Below, in pieces: positions 50,591 to 58,951 of a stretch of DNA of 64,000 nucleotides. Position numbers and translations under genes: made by a program. Where the stretch lies: positions 1 to 64,000 of the forward strand of contig NZ_CALUAE010000028.1 in NCBI RefSeq assembly GCF_943913955.1, written 5' to 3'. Numbering within the stretch: the first letter of the stretch is position 1; every line of letters begins with the position of its first letter. The notes below the pieces were generated by a model. The model searched no databases. It saw only the letters and a list, made by a program, of their open reading frames with translations, and was not told the DNA's origin. The DNA comes from Mycolicibacterium bacteremicum (GTDB lineage: Bacteria > Actinomycetota > Actinomycetes > Mycobacteriales > Mycobacteriaceae).

Positions 50591-51757
50591 TCAGTCCAGA
50601 TTGCGCGAGATGACCAGCCGCATGATGTCGGAGGTGCCCTCTTCGATCTCCTCTAACTTCACATCGCGCATCCACTGCTCGACCGGGAACTCCCGCGAGT
50701 AGCCCCAGCCACCAAGTGTCTGCACCGCGGCGTGGGTGACGAACATCGCGGTCTCCGACCCGGTCAGCTTCGCCATCGCGGCGATCCCGCGGGCCGGCAC
50801 GCCGCTGTCGATGACGCGGGCGGCGTGCAGTGTCAGCAGCCGCGCCGACTCGATGCGGGTGGCCATGTCCGCCAGCCGGAATGCCACCGCCTGATGCTCG
50901 ATGATGGTCACGCCGAACTGCTTTCGGGTCTTGGCATAGTCCAGGGCGTACTCGTAGGCGGCCCGGGCCGCACCGACGGCCGCGGCCCCGAGGACCACCC
51001 GGGAGATGTCGAAGGTGCCCATCAGGCCGTAGAACCCCTGGCCTTCCTCGCCGAGCCGGTCCTCTTCGGGCACGAAAACCTCGTCGAGGAAGATCTCGCG
51101 GCACACGATGGCGCGCTGCCCCATCTTCTTCATGGGTTCACCGAAGGACAGGCCCTCGGCGTCCTTGGTCACCAGGAACGCGGTGATGCCCGCCGACCGC
51201 TGGGTGGGGTCGGTCTTGGCGAAGATGACGTACTGGTCGGCCGCGCCCGCATTGGAGATCCAGGCCTTCTGGCCGCTGATCCGATATCCGCCCTCGACCC
51301 GGCGGGCGACGGTGGCGATGGACGCGGCGTCGGAACCCGATTCCGGCTCGGTGGTCGCCAGCGCGGTCATGACGGCCGTGGGCCCGGTCAGCGGTGTCAG
51401 CCACCGCTTCTTCTGTTCCTCGGTACCCAGCACCATGATGGGGTCGGAGAAGAAGCCGTTGGAACACACCAGGTTTCCGATGCCCGGATCGCCGAAGCAC
51501 AGCTCCTCCTGCACCAGGCACTGGGTGAACACGTCGGTGAATCCGCCGCCGCCGTACTCCTCGGGGATCATGAAGTCGGTGATGCCGACGGCTGCCGCCT
51601 TGGCGAAGATGTCGACCGGGGTGACGGTGTCGGCCTCGTCGACCTCGCGGCCGCGGGGGCGGATCTCCTTGGCGGCGAAATCGCGGCAGAGGTCGATGAT
51701 CTGGCGTTGCTCGTCGGTGAGCGGCCAGGCAGGGATGTGGGTGGTCGCGGCGACCAT
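50591..51757 (-). CDS. Acyl-CoA dehydrogenase
   Basis: FAD enzyme of 388 residues that forms the alpha-beta double bond of an acyl-CoA. Family marks are ALATTEPESGSDAASIAT for flavin binding, RKQFGVTIIEHQAV, and VQTLGGWGYSREFPVEQWMRD with the catalytic-base region, ending IEEGTSDIMRLVISR. The ATG at 51757 follows AAGGAG at 7 bases. The SDR gene ends 14 bases upstream. The specific acyl chain is unknown; its place in the amine regulon suggests a short or aryl-substituted acyl-CoA. Confidence 0.92.
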   Translation of the reverse strand: MVAATTHIPAWPLTDEQRQIIDLCRDFAAKEIRPRGREVDEADTVTPVDIFAKAAAVGITDFMIPEEYGGGGFTDVFTQCLVQEELCFGDPGIGNLVCSNGFFSDPIMVLGTEEQKKRWLTPLTGPTAVMTALATTEPESGSDAASIATVARRVEGGYRISGQKAWISNAGAADQYVIFAKTDPTQRSAGITAFLVTKDAEGLSFGEPMKKMGQRAIVCREIFLDEVFVPEEDRLGEEGQGFYGLMGTFDISRVVLGAAAVGAARAAYEYALDYAKTRKQFGVTIIEHQAVAFRLADMATRIESARLLTLHAARVIDSGVPARGIAAMAKLTGSETAMFVTHAAVQTLGGWGYSREFPVEQWMRDVKLEEIEEGTSDIMRLVISRNLD

Positions 51758-51771
51758 GATGTCTCCTTCGG

Positions 51772-52581
51772 TTACTTCGATGAGTCGGTGTAGATGGATT
51801 TGCCGAGCCACTGCCCGCCATCGGCGACGAGCACCTCGCCGGTGATATAGCCGGCCCGGTCACTGAGCAGAAACGCTGCCGATTCGGCGATTTCGGCGGG
51901 TTCGGCAAACCGGCCGGCCGGCACGCTGGCCAGTACGTCACGGCGAGCGGTGTCGGTGCCCCACAGCGCGGCGCCGGCACCGGCGGTCTCGGTCGGGCCG
52001 GGCGCCAGGCAGTTGACGCGGACGCCGCGGACGGCCCATTCGACGGCGAGGGTTCGTGTCATCGCCACCACGCCGCCCTTGGCCGCGGCGCTGTGCACCG
52101 TGCCGGGATGGCCGTGCCAGGCGTAGCTGGCGATGATGTTGAGCACCGCACCTGTACCGGCGGCAAGCATGTGCCGCGCGGCGGCATGCGTGCAGTAGTA
52201 GGTGCCGTTGAGCACGATGTCGGTGACGGCCTTCCAGCCACCCGGCGACAGATCCTCTGCCGGTACGACGAAATTGCCTGCGGCGTTGTTGATCAACGCG
52301 TCGAGGCGCCCATGCCGGTCGACGATCCCGTCCACTGCGGCCGCGACGGCCTCATGGTCGCGGACATCGCAGGCCACCGCCTCGGCGCGACCGCCGGCGG
52401 CCTCGATCAGGCCGACGGTCTCGTCGAGTGCCTCGCGTCGCCGGCCGAGCACCGCCGCGATACCGCCCGCCGCGGCCCAGCGCGCGGCGATGGCGCGCCC
52501 GATGCCCGATCCGCCGCCGGTCACCAACGCCACCCGGCCGTCGAATTCGGTCGAAATGTCCAGGACGGCCGGTGTTGTCAT
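51772..52581 (-). CDS. Short-chain dehydrogenase, 2,4-dienoyl-CoA reductase-like
   Basis: A 269-residue SDR. The nucleotide loop is TGGGSGIGRA, and INNAAGNF is the second SDR motif. The usual YxxxK is changed: the lysine is kept in HSAAAKGGV but the tyrosine position is His. A tyrosine occurs earlier in IIASYAW, the arrangement of 2,4-dienoyl-CoA reductases. The end VLVADGGQWLGKS is the standard SDR close. The ATG overlaps the CoA-ligase stop (ATGA), so the two are coupled. Confidence 0.85.
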   Translation of the reverse strand: MTTPAVLDISTEFDGRVALVTGGGSGIGRAIAARWAAAGGIAAVLGRRREALDETVGLIEAAGGRAEAVACDVRDHEAVAAAVDGIVDRHGRLDALINNAAGNFVVPAEDLSPGGWKAVTDIVLNGTYYCTHAAARHMLAAGTGAVLNIIASYAWHGHPGTVHSAAAKGGVVAMTRTLAVEWAVRGVRVNCLAPGPTETAGAGAALWGTDTARRDVLASVPAGRFAEPAEIAESAAFLLSDRAGYITGEVLVADGGQWLGKSIYTDSSK

Positions 52582-54644
52582 GGCAGAGCTCCTTCGGAAT
52601 CGGTTGTGCTGTCGCGGGTCAGCACCAGCGCGTCGACGGCGAGTGCGCCGTCGGCGGCGACGCGGACCGGGTTGAGTTCGATCTCGGCGATGTCCGGGCG
52701 TGTCGCGATCAGCGCGGAAACTCCGACGATCGTGGTGACCAGGGCCTCGACATCCACGGCGGTGCGACCCCGCCAGCCGTGCAACAGCGGTGCCATCCGC
52801 AGACTGTGCAGCATCGTGGTCGCCGTGTCTGCCGTCACCGGTGCGCATTCCATCCGGACATCGCGCAGCACCTCGGTCTCGGTGCCACCGGCACCGACCA
52901 CCACCACCGGGCCCAGGTGGGGATCCCGGCGGGCGGCGATCAGCATCTCGATCGTGTCGGGCCGACGGTCCTGTTCCTCCAGGACGTACTCCCCCGGCCC
53001 CAGGCGCGCCCGCATGTCGGCGAAGGCGGCCGTGATGTCGGCCGGTTCACGCAGATTGATGCGGACACCGCCGACCTCGCTCTTGTGTTCCAGCCAGCCG
53101 GCTTTGAGCACCAACGGCACGGTCAGGTGGGCTACCCCGGTGGCCAGATCCGTCTCGTCGTGCACCACCACGCCGCGCGGGAATGCCACCCCCGCTCGGG
53201 CCAGCAGGGCCCGCGCCGACCAATACCCCGGGGACACCGCGGACGGCTGCGCTGCCGGTGCCGGCACCGGCGCCCGCGGGGTGGGGGTGGCCGCGGCAAG
53301 TGCGGCGACCACCCGGGTGACGGCTTCGATGCGGTCGTAGGTGGGTACACCGCTGTCCCACAATGCCTGCGCCGTAGCGGAATTCGGGGCCATGGTGTGC
53401 ACCAGGACCGGCACCCCCACGGCGCGGGCGATGCCTCCGATGCGACGGGCGACGGCGATCTCGGCGGCACCGAGATCGGGCACGTCCTGCCCGTAGCAAC
53501 CGAAGTACCCGGTCATCACGACGGCGTCGACATCACCGGCGGCAGCGACCTGTTCCGCGATGTCCGCATAGTTGCCGAGGTCCTGTTCCCCGGCGCCGGC
53601 GAGGTCGACAGGGTTGCCGTAGGCGGCACCGGCGGGCAGCCGCGTGCAGAGTTCTGCCGACAGCTGTGCCGAGAACTGCGGCACGGTCAGGCCGGTGGCG
53701 GCCGCCACGTCGGCGGCGATACCGCTCTGGCCGCCGCTGTCACCGACGATCGCGACACGGGTCCCGCGCACCGCCGGGACGGCGAGAAAGCCCCGTGCCA
53801 CCTCGACCAGTTCGGTCGGGGTGCCCACCCGGACCACGCCGGCGGCGCGGCATGCCGCGTCCACCACGTCCAGTGACGAGGTCAGCGATCCGGTGTGGGT
53901 GCGCGCCAACCGTGCGCTGGCGGTGCTGGCACCGACGGTGAGCAGCATGGTCGGTTTTCCCACCGCGCGCAGCGCCGCCAGTGTGTCGAACAGGGTCTCG
54001 CCGTCGGTGAAGCTTTCCAGGTAGAGCGCGATCACCCGGGTGTCGTCGTGGTCGGCGAGGTCGGCGAGCACTTCGGTTGCGGTGACGTCGGATTGGTTGC
54101 CGATCGAGATGAAGCGCGACACCCCGAGTCCGTACCGGCGGCCGATCGCGATGAGCTCCGATCCGAGCTGCCCGCTCTGCGAGACGATGGCCAGTGGGCC
54201 CGGAGTGGGGATTCCCCACATCAGCCGGAGGTCGTTGCCGGCGTCGTAGATGCCCAGGCTGTTGGTCCCGATCAGCCGGGCCCCCGCCGCGGTGATCCGC
54301 GCGGCCAGCGCGGCGTCGTCGGCCACCCCGGAGGTGATGCCGAGGAAGCCCCGGGTGCCGCGCTCCAGCGCCGCATCGACCACCCCGTCGACGTGGGCCG
54401 CCGGCACGCACAGCGCCACCAGTTCCGCGGTGTCGGTGAGATCGGCGATGCTCGGCACGCACGCATGCCCGAGCACGGTGGCCGCCCGGGCGTTGACCAG
54501 ATGCACCGCGCGCCGGTGGCTTCCGGTCAGCGCGCCGGAGGCCAGCCAGTAGCCCCATTTCGCCGAGTCCTCGGATGCTCCGACCACGGCGACGGAGGAC
54601 GGATCGCTGAAGACTCGCAGATCCGTTGTAGGCGAGACGATCAC
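52578..54644 (-). CDS. NDP-forming acyl-CoA synthetase (ATP-grasp)
   Basis: A 688-residue single-chain enzyme of the acetyl-CoA synthetase (ADP/NDP-forming) family: CoA-binding domain (about 10-130, VAVVGASEDSAKWG), succinyl-CoA-ligase-like domains (about 145-440, VSQSGQLGSELI, ARTHTGSLTSS), and C-terminal ATP-grasp domain (about 470-680, LVLKAGWLEHKSEVGGV, EIELNPV). It would activate a carboxylic acid as CoA thioester. Its gene is coupled by 4-base overlaps to the amine oxidase before it and the SDR after it. Confidence 0.88.
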   Translation of the reverse strand: MIVSPTTDLRVFSDPSSVAVVGASEDSAKWGYWLASGALTGSHRRAVHLVNARAATVLGHACVPSIADLTDTAELVALCVPAAHVDGVVDAALERGTRGFLGITSGVADDAALAARITAAGARLIGTNSLGIYDAGNDLRLMWGIPTPGPLAIVSQSGQLGSELIAIGRRYGLGVSRFISIGNQSDVTATEVLADLADHDDTRVIALYLESFTDGETLFDTLAALRAVGKPTMLLTVGASTASARLARTHTGSLTSSLDVVDAACRAAGVVRVGTPTELVEVARGFLAVPAVRGTRVAIVGDSGGQSGIAADVAAATGLTVPQFSAQLSAELCTRLPAGAAYGNPVDLAGAGEQDLGNYADIAEQVAAAGDVDAVVMTGYFGCYGQDVPDLGAAEIAVARRIGGIARAVGVPVLVHTMAPNSATAQALWDSGVPTYDRIEAVTRVVAALAAATPTPRAPVPAPAAQPSAVSPGYWSARALLARAGVAFPRGVVVHDETDLATGVAHLTVPLVLKAGWLEHKSEVGGVRINLREPADITAAFADMRARLGPGEYVLEEQDRRPDTIEMLIAARRDPHLGPVVVVGAGGTETEVLRDVRMECAPVTADTATTMLHSLRMAPLLHGWRGRTAVDVEALVTTIVGVSALIATRPDIAEIELNPVRVAADGALAVDALVLTRDSTTDSEGALP

Positions 54645-56029
54645 GATGCCAACTCGGCGATGACCTCGGCGGCGGCCCGGTGCCCGGAGGCGATGGCACC
54701 GTCGATGTAACCGTTCCAGATCTCGGCGGTCTCGGTACCGGCCCAGTGGATCGGGCCGCAGGCCGTGCGCCAGCCCGTCGCGCCGTGCTCGGCCCAGACT
54801 CCGGGCGCCGGGTTGGCCGCGTAACCGCCACGTGCCCAGGCGTCCTGCGGCCAGTCCTTCTCGGTGTAGTGCGTCGGTGTGCCGGCAGCGTCGCCGAACA
54901 ACGCCATGAGCGTCTTCAGCACGTCGTTGCGGCGTTCGTCCGGCGGTAGTTGAGACCAGCGCTGCTGGCGGTCGGCATACACGAAGGACACCAGCACGCC
55001 GACCCGCCCGTCCTCGGGCGAGTTGTCGAACACGACACCGACGGAATGGTTTCCGTAAACGGTGGCCTCACCGGAGTGGCCGTTCTCCCGCCAGAACGGA
55101 CGGTCGTAGACGGTGTGGATCTTGGCGACGTCACCCATCGGGTTGCGCTCCATCCACCGGTTGCGGGCTTGCGGCAGCGGCGGGGTGAACCCGATCCGTA
55201 CGGCGGCACCGGGCGAGGCCGCGACGATCACACGCTGCGCCCGGACCTCACCGCGGACGGTGTCGATGAGCACCGCCCCGTCGTCGAGGGTGTGGATGTG
55301 TCGGACCGCGGCGCCGAACCGGACGGCATCGCCGAGATGGTCGGCGATGGCGAGGGCGACCGACTGCGCACCGGTGCTGAACCGGCGCTCCTGGGCGCAG
55401 CCCTCGGTCTCCATCAGCTGGTCGAATCCACCGGCGGCTGCGATGTAGAAGAGAAAGTGGAACAGCGAGATGTCGCGCGGTTCGACGGTCCACACGCCCT
55501 GGACGGCCAGCGCGAGCCGGGTGCGGGCGTCGGCATCGGGTACGGCCTGGTCCAGATAGGACTGCACGGTCAGGCTGTCCCACTCCGAGATATCGGGTGT
55601 GGCAGTGGGATTCTGCAGATCGATGGTGGCGGCCAGGGCGTCGATGGCGTCGGCCGCGGCGACGTATGCGGCGACGCCCGGACCGTCATCGGGTCCGGCG
55701 CCGCGAAACGGCCGGCACACGCCGTCGGTCCACAGTTCGAGATGGTCGCCGCTGTTGTAGGTGGGGAACGTCGCGCATCCGAAACGCTGCGCGGCGGCCA
55801 GCAGCCGGGTCTGCGTCGGGCCGACCCACTGCCCGCCGTGGTCGATGACCAGACCGTCGTGCTGTTCGGACAGTGTGCGGCCGCCCACGCGGTCGGAGCC
55901 TTCCAGCACCACCACGTCGACGCCGGCGTCGCGCAGGTCCAGGGCTGCGGCCAGGCCGGCGTATCCCGCGCCGACGACGGCCACGGTAGCCCTGCCAGGC
56001 AGGGGTCCGGTAGATGAACTCGTGGTCAT
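54641..56029 (-). CDS. Flavin-containing amine oxidase (AofH-like)
   Basis: A 462-residue FAD enzyme that oxidises primary or secondary amines to aldehydes with release of ammonia and peroxide. The FAD Rossmann motif is VVGAGYAGLAAA, followed by RVGGRT and DHGGQWVGPTQ, typical of monoamine and putrescine oxidases. The C-terminal FAD motif is PIHWAGTETAEIWNGYIDGA. The Trp-Ala-Gly-Thr-Glu block is intact. It is first in a coupled operon with the CoA ligase, divergent from the NCS1 permease unit across 129 bases that hold two operator copies. Confidence 0.9.
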   Translation of the reverse strand: MTTSSSTGPLPGRATVAVVGAGYAGLAAALDLRDAGVDVVVLEGSDRVGGRTLSEQHDGLVIDHGGQWVGPTQTRLLAAAQRFGCATFPTYNSGDHLELWTDGVCRPFRGAGPDDGPGVAAYVAAADAIDALAATIDLQNPTATPDISEWDSLTVQSYLDQAVPDADARTRLALAVQGVWTVEPRDISLFHFLFYIAAAGGFDQLMETEGCAQERRFSTGAQSVALAIADHLGDAVRFGAAVRHIHTLDDGAVLIDTVRGEVRAQRVIVAASPGAAVRIGFTPPLPQARNRWMERNPMGDVAKIHTVYDRPFWRENGHSGEATVYGNHSVGVVFDNSPEDGRVGVLVSFVYADRQQRWSQLPPDERRNDVLKTLMALFGDAAGTPTHYTEKDWPQDAWARGGYAANPAPGVWAEHGATGWRTACGPIHWAGTETAEIWNGYIDGAIASGHRAAAEVIAELAS

Positions 56030-56048
56030 GACCAGGAGCGTAAATAAT

Positions 56049-56066
56049 AACTGGCTCGCCAGTCAA
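56049..56066. promoter_or_regulatory. Operator copy 2 before the amine oxidase gene
   Basis: AACTGGCTCGCCAGTCAA contains the perfect 14-base palindrome ACTGGCTCGCCAGT (56050-56063, complementary arms ACTGGC/GCCAGT). It is about 20 bases upstream of the amine oxidase start, in an otherwise AT-rich stretch. Confidence 0.7.
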
Positions 56067-56128
56067 GTATTTCGGTGATCCACGCCCAACGGTTGACAAG
56101 GAGTGGCGCACGCCACACACTCTTTCTA

Positions 56129-56146
56129 AACTGGCCCGCCAATCAG
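56129..56146. promoter_or_regulatory. Operator copy 3 before the small-protein/permease unit
   Basis: AACTGGCCCGCCAATCAG repeats the copy-2 sequence with a few changes (ACTGGCCCGCCAAT at 56130-56143), 12 bases before the GTG of the small membrane protein. Confidence 0.65.
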
Positions 56147-56158
56147 AAATGAGTCGCA

Positions 56159-56323
56159 GTGCACACCACCCCGCTGGATCAGCAGCTCCAGGAGCGGCTG
56201 ACCGTCATCGATACGGCCGACGAATCCGACACCACCGTCGCCGATCTGCCGCTGCGCGACTTCCTGCTGGCGGTGGCCGTGCTGGCGGTCGCCATCGTCG
56301 CCCTCACCTGGTGGGCGTACTGA
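56159..56323 (+). CDS. 54-residue single-pass membrane protein preceding the permease
   Basis: A GTG-initiated frame of 54 codons. The N-terminal half is hydrophilic and acidic (MHTTPLDQQL, then DTADESDTTVADL); the C-terminal half is one hydrophobic helix (DFLLAVAVLAVAIVALTWWAY). Its stop overlaps the permease ATG as TGATG, so translation is coupled. Operator copy 3 lies just upstream, which makes it the first gene of the regulated unit. I do not recognise the family. The arrangement recalls other small membrane proteins that accompany sodium-coupled permeases, but partnership with the permease is inferred. Confidence 0.7.
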   Translation: MHTTPLDQQLQERLTVIDTADESDTTVADLPLRDFLLAVAVLAVAIVALTWWAY

Positions 56324-57771
56324 TGACCGAGACGGCCCGCCGCGGACTACCGGCCTCGGGCACCTCGGCCGACACCGATCCGACCCTGACCGACCTGCCG
56401 CTGTTTCCCCGCGAACGCATCTGGGGTTTCTGGCAGCACTCCTCGGTCAATGTCGGCCTCGCCATCGCCACCTGGGCGTTCCTGCAGGGCGCCGCGGTCG
56501 CCTACTACGTCGGGTTGGCGCAGGCCATCGCGACGATCATCATCGGCTACGGCCTCAGCGTGCTGGCCGTGGCGCTGGCTCCGTGCATGCCTTCGGTGAA
56601 GTACGGCATCGAGCAGTTCGTCGGGCTGCGCAGCACGTTCGGCGAGATCGGCGCCCGGGTGGTCATGGTGGCGGTATCCACGGTGCTCGCCGCCGCCTGG
56701 TCGGCGGTGCTGGCGATCATGTTCGGCCACGGCATCGTCATCGTCGCCAATCAGGTCTTCGGCGTCGAACTGTCCCAAACCGGGGCGGCGGCAAGCCTGT
56801 TGGCGCTCGTTGCCATCGTGGTGTCGGCGCTCATCCTGGTGCGTGGGCCGGTGTCGGTCGAGACCGTCTGCCGCATCCTGGCACCCATGCTGATGGCCGT
56901 GCTGGTGGGCATCATCATCATCGTCTGCACCGACAACACCTGGGCCGAACTGATGGCGCTGGCGCCGCTGGGTGGGGTGAGCGAGGACGGCCATCTGAGC
57001 TTCATGCTGGCCGTGGAACTGAGCATCGCCGGCGGATTCGCGTGGTGGCCCAACCTGGGCAACCTGGCCCGGCTCACCAAGACGTCGCGAGCCGCGTTCT
57101 GGCCCAACTGGGTTGGCGTCTTCGGCGCCTCGGTGGTGGCCGCCGTGGTCGGATCCATCGCCGCACTGTCGCTGCAGATCGAGGAACCCACCCAGTGGTT
57201 CATCCCGCTGGCCGGCGTCGTCATCGGACTGGTGGCGCTGGTGATCGTCTGCTTCGCCAACATCACCGCGATCCTGTCGCAGGGGTACGCGTCCATGGTG
57301 GCGCTCAAGGGCGGTGGCGGACGGTTGTTCCGCGCGGCGGCCTGGCCGTGGCTGGTCGCGGCCATCCTCGGCCCCGCCGCAGTCCTGGTGTTCTTCCCGG
57401 CCGCGGTGTACGACAACTACGGACGCTTCCTATCCTGGGGTGCAATCGTATTGGCGCCGCTGTGTGCGGTGCAGATCGTCGACTACTTCATCCTGCGGCA
57501 TCGCACGCTCAGCGTGCGGGATCTGTTCCTGCCCGCCGCCGAGTCGGCCTACGGGTACTGGCGAGGGGTCAACTACGTCGCCTTCGCGGCGGTGGCCGCC
57601 GGGGCCGCGACCTACTCGCTGCTGCTCAATCCGGTGTCCTACGAACCCAGTGCGGCCTTCCGCTACACGACGGCGTCGGTACCGGCCTTCCTGGTGGCCG
57701 GTCTGACGCACTACCTGTTGACCCGACTCGTGGTGCAGCGCATGGGTTTGGGCGGTTATCCGGCCCGCTGA
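56323..57771 (+). CDS. NCS1-family permease (purine/cytosine/amine type)
   Basis: A 482-residue membrane transporter with about twelve helices. NCS1 marks are WGFWQHSSVNVGLAIATWAF near the start, PSVKYGIEQFVGLRSTFGE, and the middle SIAGGFAWWPNLGNLARLTK with the substrate-site tryptophans. NCS1 members import purines, hydantoins, thiamine and related nitrogen compounds. Divergent placement opposite an amine oxidase under a shared operator suggests it imports the amine that the operon degrades. The frame is open upstream through the small-protein gene, but the coupled ATG at 56323 is the natural start. Confidence 0.85.
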   Translation: MTETARRGLPASGTSADTDPTLTDLPLFPRERIWGFWQHSSVNVGLAIATWAFLQGAAVAYYVGLAQAIATIIIGYGLSVLAVALAPCMPSVKYGIEQFVGLRSTFGEIGARVVMVAVSTVLAAAWSAVLAIMFGHGIVIVANQVFGVELSQTGAAASLLALVAIVVSALILVRGPVSVETVCRILAPMLMAVLVGIIIIVCTDNTWAELMALAPLGGVSEDGHLSFMLAVELSIAGGFAWWPNLGNLARLTKTSRAAFWPNWVGVFGASVVAAVVGSIAALSLQIEEPTQWFIPLAGVVIGLVALVIVCFANITAILSQGYASMVALKGGGGRLFRAAAWPWLVAAILGPAAVLVFFPAAVYDNYGRFLSWGAIVLAPLCAVQIVDYFILRHRTLSVRDLFLPAAESAYGYWRGVNYVAFAAVAAGAATYSLLLNPVSYEPSAAFRYTTASVPAFLVAGLTHYLLTRLVVQRMGLGGYPAR

Positions 57772-57778
57772 CACCGGT

Positions 57779-57812
57779 ACCCGCACGCAGGCCGTTCATC
57801 CTGCGTGCGGGT
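57779..57812. terminator. Bidirectional terminator hairpin
   Basis: A perfect 12-base stem, ACCCGCACGCAG (57779-57790) and CTGCGTGCGGGT (57801-57812), with a 10-base loop. It sits between the convergent permease and the small secreted protein. Confidence 0.8.
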
Positions 57813-57823
57813 GCCCGCCGGGC

Positions 57824-58120
57824 CTAGAGCCGGATCCACTGCCCCAGGAACCAGAATCCCCAGCCGTCGCCGTTGCCGGCGCGCAGCGGCTCCACCCGGT
57901 GACCGTTGTATTGGAACGGCTGATGGTCGCCCCGGGCCTGATCGATACCGCGCTGCTGCCAGTTGTTGTTCTGCGGCGCCGGAGCACAGGCCGGTGCGTT
58001 CGGCGTACCGCAGGGGCGACCCGGATCGGCGCTCGCGGTGCCCAGGCCGACGCCGAGCAGGCCGGCCACCGCGATACCGCCGGCCAGGATCGGGGCGGCG
58101 GCGCGACGCGTGAACTTCAT
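57824..58120 (-). CDS. Small secreted protein
   Basis: A 98-residue exported protein. The signal peptide (about 1-32) ends in TASADP. The mature part starts with a possible disulfide, PCGTPNAPAC, followed by a Gln/Asn-rich stretch and an aromatic end GDGWGFWFLGQWIRL. The pattern recurs in mycobacterial secretomes without an assigned function. It has its own terminator and no obvious operon partner. Confidence 0.75.
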   Translation of the reverse strand: MKFTRRAAAPILAGGIAVAGLLGVGLGTASADPGRPCGTPNAPACAPAPQNNNWQQRGIDQARGDHQPFQYNGHRVEPLRAGNGDGWGFWFLGQWIRL

Positions 58121-58280
58121 GGGGTGACTCCGTTCATCCGTGTGTGTTTCCGCGGTACCTCACCGCCACACGAATCCCGACGCTATGGCCGCGCATTTGG
58201 TCGCCCCTGTGGCGATGTTAGGCGCGCGCTGTGCGTCCGATAACGAATCGAAATACGGTCACCGCAACGTGATTGGCGTC

Positions 58281-58862
58281 TCACCGGGGTGCGTCGATGC
58301 CGGCGGCGATCATGTCCGCGAGTGCGTCGAGGTAGTCGTCATCGACCGCTCCGGCGTGGGTCAGCCGCCAGAACACCGGCGCAGCCAGCACATCGAGAAC
58401 CATGTCCACCTGCGCGGCGGGTACCCGGGCGCGCTCCAGCGCCGTGCGCCCCCACGCCCGACGGGGGCCGCCGATATGCGTCGCCGCCGCCTCGGCCAGC
58501 GCCGGATTACGGTCGTACTCGGCGATCAGACTGGGCAGGATCGCCCGGATCCGCGGATCGGTCAGCCACTGCGTCACCGCACCGAGGATGGCGCGGATGT
58601 CACCGCGCAATGAGCCGGTGTCCGGGGTCGGAGCGTCCGGGACGCTGAGCCGGGCGAGGACGTCGGTCACCAGGTCGAGCTTGGACGGCCACCGCCGGTA
58701 GAGGGCGTGCTTGCCGACACCGGCGCGCCGGGCGACCTTCTCCATGGCCAGCTTGGCGTACCCGTGCTCGACGAGTTCGGCGATGGCGGCATCGGCAATT
58801 GCCTCGGTGACCGCAGGCCGCATCACCGCGCCGCCGCTGGGCTTACGTCGTGGTGCTGTCAC
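58281..58862 (-). CDS. TetR-family regulator
   Basis: A 193-residue repressor. The DNA-binding part reads AMEKVARRAGVGKHALYRRW. The C-terminal domain (about 85-190) contains LTDPRIRAILPSLIAEYDRNPAL, as in the TetR_C-type regulators of the AcrR group. The start is a GTG at 58862. Two dyadic repeats lie between this gene and the divergent SnoaL gene and are its likely operators, so it probably represses itself and the SnoaL/NmrA pair. Confidence 0.85.
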   Translation of the reverse strand: MTAPRRKPSGGAVMRPAVTEAIADAAIAELVEHGYAKLAMEKVARRAGVGKHALYRRWPSKLDLVTDVLARLSVPDAPTPDTGSLRGDIRAILGAVTQWLTDPRIRAILPSLIAEYDRNPALAEAAATHIGGPRRAWGRTALERARVPAAQVDMVLDVLAAPVFWRLTHAGAVDDDYLDALADMIAAGIDAPR

Positions 58863-58880
58863 CCCCGCAGCTTAACGGAC

Positions 58881-58899
58881 GAACGGCACGGTACCGTCC
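58881..58899. promoter_or_regulatory. TetR operator candidate, first copy
   Basis: GAACGGCACGGTACCGTCC is dyadic around the perfect decamer ACGGTACCGT. It lies 18 bases from the TetR start. Confidence 0.6.
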
Positions 58900-58914
58900 G
58901 ATGACACGTAGAGT

Positions 58915-58933
58915 GAACGGCACGGTTCCGTTC
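58915..58933. promoter_or_regulatory. TetR operator candidate, second copy
   Basis: GAACGGCACGGTTCCGTTC repeats the first copy with two changes, exactly 34 bases further on (about three helical turns). Its outer arms GAACGG/CCGTTC are perfectly complementary. It ends 18 bases before the SnoaL start. Confidence 0.65.
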
Positions 58934-58951
58934 CAATCATGGAGGTGTCAG

